Assembly (NCBI GenBank): GCA_964368275.1
Contig: CAYJAQ010000029.1
Coordinates: 1-17,889 of the forward strand
From: CAYJAQ01 sp964368275
GTDB lineage: Bacteria > Bacillota_I > Bacilli_A > ML615J-28 > CAG-313
Direction of reading: 5' to 3'
Length of the DNA: 17,889 bases
Shown: positions 15,786 through 17,889 of the stretch, piece by piece
How the letters are laid out: every line of letters starts with the position of its first letter
How positions within the stretch are numbered: position 1 is the first letter of the stretch
The notes under the pieces: model-generated
Told to the model about the DNA's origin: nothing
Database searches by the model: none
The model's input: the letters and a program-made list of their open reading frames with translations, nothing else
Made by a program: the position numbers and the translations under genes

Positions 15786-16799
15786 ATGGCAGTAAAAATT
15801 GCTATTAACGGATTCGGACGTATTGGTCGTTTAGCATTCCGTTTAATGTTTGGTTCAAAGGATTATGAAATCGTTGCAATTAACGATTTAACAGGTGCAG
15901 CTGACCTTGCATACTTATTAAAATATGACACAGCTCAAGGACGTTACAAAGATCATGTAGTTACAAATACTGAAAACTCTATTATCGTAGATGGTAAAGA
16001 AATTAAGATTTATGCTATCAAAGATGCTAACGAATGCCCTTGGAAAGAATTAGATGTAGATGTAGTTATCGAATGTACTGGTTTCTATACTTCTAAGGAA
16101 AAAGCAATGGCACACATTAATGCTGGCGCTAAACGTGTTATCATTTCTGCCCCTGCAAAAGGTGCTGATATGACAGTTGTTTATAATGTTAACCATACTA
16201 AGTTAACAGGAAAAGAACAAATCATTTCTGCAGCTTCTTGTACTACAAACTGCTTAGCTCCACTTGCAAAAGTATTAAATGACAAATTTGGTATCGTAAA
16301 AGGTTTCATGACAACTGTTCATGCTTATACTGGTGACCAAAATGTTCTTGATGCTCCTCATAAGAAGGGTATCCAATCTCGCCGTGCTCGTGCAGCTGCT
16401 GCGAATATCGTTCCTACTACTACTGGTGCTGCTGTAGCTGTTGCTGAAGCATTACCTGAATTAAAAGGGAAACTTGATGGTATGGCATTACGTGTTCCTA
16501 CTATTACTGGATCAGTTGTTGATTTAGTATGGGAACCTGCTTGTGAAGTAACTGTAGAAGAAGTTAATGCTGCTGTTAAAGCTGCTGCTAACGAAACTCT
16601 TAACTACACAGAAGATCCTATCGTTTCTAGCGATATTATTGGTCAAACTTGTGGTGCATTATTTGATGCAGGTTGCACAAAGATCATGAATGTTGATGGC
16701 AAACAATTAGTAAAAGTTATTGCTTGGTATGATAACGAAATGAGCTACACTGCTCAAATGGTTCGTACTGCTAAGTATTTAATTGAACATCTAAAATAG
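15786..16799 (+). CDS. gap: Glyceraldehyde-3-phosphate dehydrogenase (glycolytic, NAD-dependent type)
   Basis: Oxidises glyceraldehyde 3-phosphate to 1,3-bisphosphoglycerate with reduction of NAD+ in central glycolysis. It is a 337-residue protein of standard length. GFGRIGR at about 9-15 is the dinucleotide-binding loop, and INDLT at about 33-37 resembles the NAD-specific glycolytic form. The active site ASCTTNC carries the catalytic C152, with H179 in TVHAYTGDQ as general base. The closing WYDNEMSY motif is intact. Codon use differs from the neighbours, with more GCT, AAC and TTC codons and few rare ones, as expected for high expression. The gene has its own promoter and terminator and no linked pgk or tpi in the window. 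Confidence 0.98.
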   Translation: MAVKIAINGFGRIGRLAFRLMFGSKDYEIVAINDLTGAADLAYLLKYDTAQGRYKDHVVTNTENSIIVDGKEIKIYAIKDANECPWKELDVDVVIECTGFYTSKEKAMAHINAGAKRVIISAPAKGADMTVVYNVNHTKLTGKEQIISAASCTTNCLAPLAKVLNDKFGIVKGFMTTVHAYTGDQNVLDAPHKKGIQSRRARAAAANIVPTTTGAAVAVAEALPELKGKLDGMALRVPTITGSVVDLVWEPACEVTVEEVNAAVKAAANETLNYTEDPIVSSDIIGQTCGALFDAGCTKIMNVDGKQLVKVIAWYDNEMSYTAQMVRTAKYLIEHLK

Positions 16800-16804
16800 T
16801 TTAC

Positions 16805-16835
16805 AAAGTGAAGAACGATTGTTCTTCACTTTTTT
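16805..16835 (+). terminator. Intrinsic terminator of gap
   Basis: A perfect 12-bp stem, AAAGTGAAGAAC (16805-16816) with GTTCTTCACTTT (16821-16832), a GATT loop and a continuing T-run to 16835. It starts 6 nt after the gap stop codon and is the strongest terminator in the window. Confidence 0.9.
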
Positions 16836-16845
16836 GCGTTTAAAT

Positions 16846-16885
16846 TTGTCACTAGTTCATATAATACTAATGGAAGAAGTGACAA
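16846..16885 (+). promoter_or_regulatory. Inverted repeat flanking a possible -10 box upstream of the AI-2E family gene
   Basis: TTGTCACT (16846-16853) and AGTGACAA (16878-16885) are perfect 8-nt inverted arms. A TATAAT at 16860-16865 lies between them, without a good -35 box at the normal distance. The right arm ends 1 nt before the start codon. It may be an operator or an mRNA hairpin covering the weak ribosome-binding site. Confidence 0.4.
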
Positions 16886-16886
16886 T

Positions 16887-17889
16887 ATGGGAAATAAAAA
16901 CATTAAAAGAGGTATCATTCTTACCATAATAATGGTAAATATTTTTTTATTTATTAATATTTGGCCTGCACTATATCAAGTCTTTGCGTTTATATTAACT
17001 TTACTTTTACCATTTATTATTGGTTTTACACTTGCATTTATTATATTGCCGGCTGTGCGATTCTTGGAAAAGAAAAAAATTCCCAAAAGAATATCAATTA
17101 CAATAATAATGGTTGCCATATTAGCGGTTGTCGTTGGTGTTATCTGGTTATTAGTGCCAATGCTACTTGAGGAATTTAGTGAAATGTTTGATAAGGTTCC
17201 TCATTATGCTAATATTGTCTATGAAAAAATAGACGAGTTATGTAGTAAATTAGGATTCTTCGCAGATGATTTTTTGCCTACTAAGAAGGAAATAGAAGAT
17301 ATTATGCACAGCAATTTAACTAAGATTATTCAATCTATGATAGGAATTGTCCAAAAGACTTTTTCCTACTTTATTATATTTATTTTAAGCATTGTATTAA
17401 CAATCTATTTTCTATTTGATTTTGAAAGAATAATTAAATGGGTAAAATCGCGCACAAGTGAAACTCAGCAGGGATTTGTAATGAGTATTAGAGATACTAT
17501 GCAAGCATATTTTAAAGGTGTAATATTAGTATCATTTATAATGATTGTTTTGGCAACTATTGGTTTTCTTATCGTAGATCTTGATTATGCATTAATCCTT
17601 GGTATTATTGTAGGTATAACTGATATTATCCCTTATTTAGGCCCATATTTAGGGGGAAGCATCGCTTTTATTGTTGCACTCAGTGTATCATATAAAAAAG
17701 CTATCATAGTAATATTAATTATTTTGGTTATTCAAACTTTGGAATCTTGGGTTATTATGCCCCGTATACAAAGCAAAGCGACAAATATTCATCCGATTTT
17801 GGTATTATTCAGTTTGTTGTTATTTGGCGAATTATTTGGGGTATTTGGGATGTTAATTGCGGTACCAGCTCTATCTGTAATACAAGCAT
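16887..17889 (+). CDS. AI-2E family transporter (PerM/YtvI-like), truncated by the window edge
   Basis: At least 334 residues run open to the end of the window; most of the normal family length is present. The ATG at 16887 opens a frame with two N-terminal helices (about 9-28 and 32-55), another at about 68-90, an extracytoplasmic helical segment at about 92-150, and a C-terminal cluster of helices. The diagnostic family motif GITDIIPYLGPYLGG lies at about 245-260, followed by an E-x-x-V-I-M-P-x-I segment and NIHPILVL. Family members export small molecules or ions; the name comes from E. coli TqsA, and a role in quorum-signal transport cannot be assumed here. The ribosome-binding site (GGAAG, about 10 nt away) is weak. 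Confidence 0.92.
   Translation, partial: MGNKNIKRGIILTIIMVNIFLFINIWPALYQVFAFILTLLLPFIIGFTLAFIILPAVRFLEKKKIPKRISITIIMVAILAVVVGVIWLLVPMLLEEFSEMFDKVPHYANIVYEKIDELCSKLGFFADDFLPTKKEIEDIMHSNLTKIIQSMIGIVQKTFSYFIIFILSIVLTIYFLFDFERIIKWVKSRTSETQQGFVMSIRDTMQAYFKGVILVSFIMIVLATIGFLIVDLDYALILGIIVGITDIIPYLGPYLGGSIAFIVALSVSYKKAIIVILIILVIQTLESWVIMPRIQSKATNIHPILVLFSLLLFGELFGVFGMLIAVPALSVIQA

Noticed and set aside
16961..17170. Open frame of 69 codons near the right edge
   Set aside because: It lies out of frame inside the AI-2E family gene starting at 16887, whose protein carries the clear family motif.
44..17889. Alternative genetic code with TGA as tryptophan
   Set aside because: All genes are full length with TGG tryptophan codons and none needs read-through of TGA.

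Overview
The window is about 17.9 kb of AT-rich, densely packed bacterial chromosome from a low-GC Gram-positive lineage (Bacillota/Bacilli, probably close to the Mollicutes-related or Erysipelotrichia-like groups). The reasons are PolC-type replicative polymerase, a bifunctional Rel followed directly by dtd, a SpoIIIAH-like protein, strong GGAGG ribosome-binding sites and TTGACA/TATAAT-type promoters. Tryptophan is read as TGG throughout and no in-frame TGA occurs, so the standard bacterial code fits. None of the eleven complete genes stops at TGA.

Region 1 (44-7320, + strand) is a tight run of six genes: rel (ppGpp synthetase/hydrolase), dtd (D-aminoacyl-tRNA deacylase), a 575-residue protein that looks like a degenerate GAF-GGDEF-EAL protein, a 458-residue membrane protein of unknown function, a SpoIIIAH-like membrane-anchored protein, and an RluA/RluD-type pseudouridine synthase. 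The first five are separated by 8-45 nt. A clear intrinsic terminator separates the SpoIIIAH-like gene from the pseudouridine synthase, and its T-run touches the next ribosome-binding site.

Region 2 (7330-8400, - strand) holds tRNA-Cys(GCA) with its own strong promoter, followed by a weak hairpin and a 301-residue polytopic membrane protein with no promoter of its own. A bidirectional terminator closes the convergent junction with the pseudouridine synthase gene.

Region 3 (8450-17889, + strand) holds separately promoted genes. These are a secreted lipoprotein with Cys-rich repeats, Ig-like domains and a C39-like cysteine peptidase domain; polC; a YccA/Bax-inhibitor-1 family membrane protein; glycolytic GAPDH; and an AI-2E family transporter that runs off the right edge.

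Most of the window is housekeeping. There are no mobile elements, phage genes or CRISPR arrays. The least understood part is the cluster downstream of rel-dtd (2699-6393), where an apparently catalytically dead cyclic-dinucleotide-type protein, an unknown membrane protein and a sporulation-channel-like protein follow the alarmone enzyme in one transcriptional run. The modular C39 lipoprotein is the second candidate. I see no convincing complete new system.
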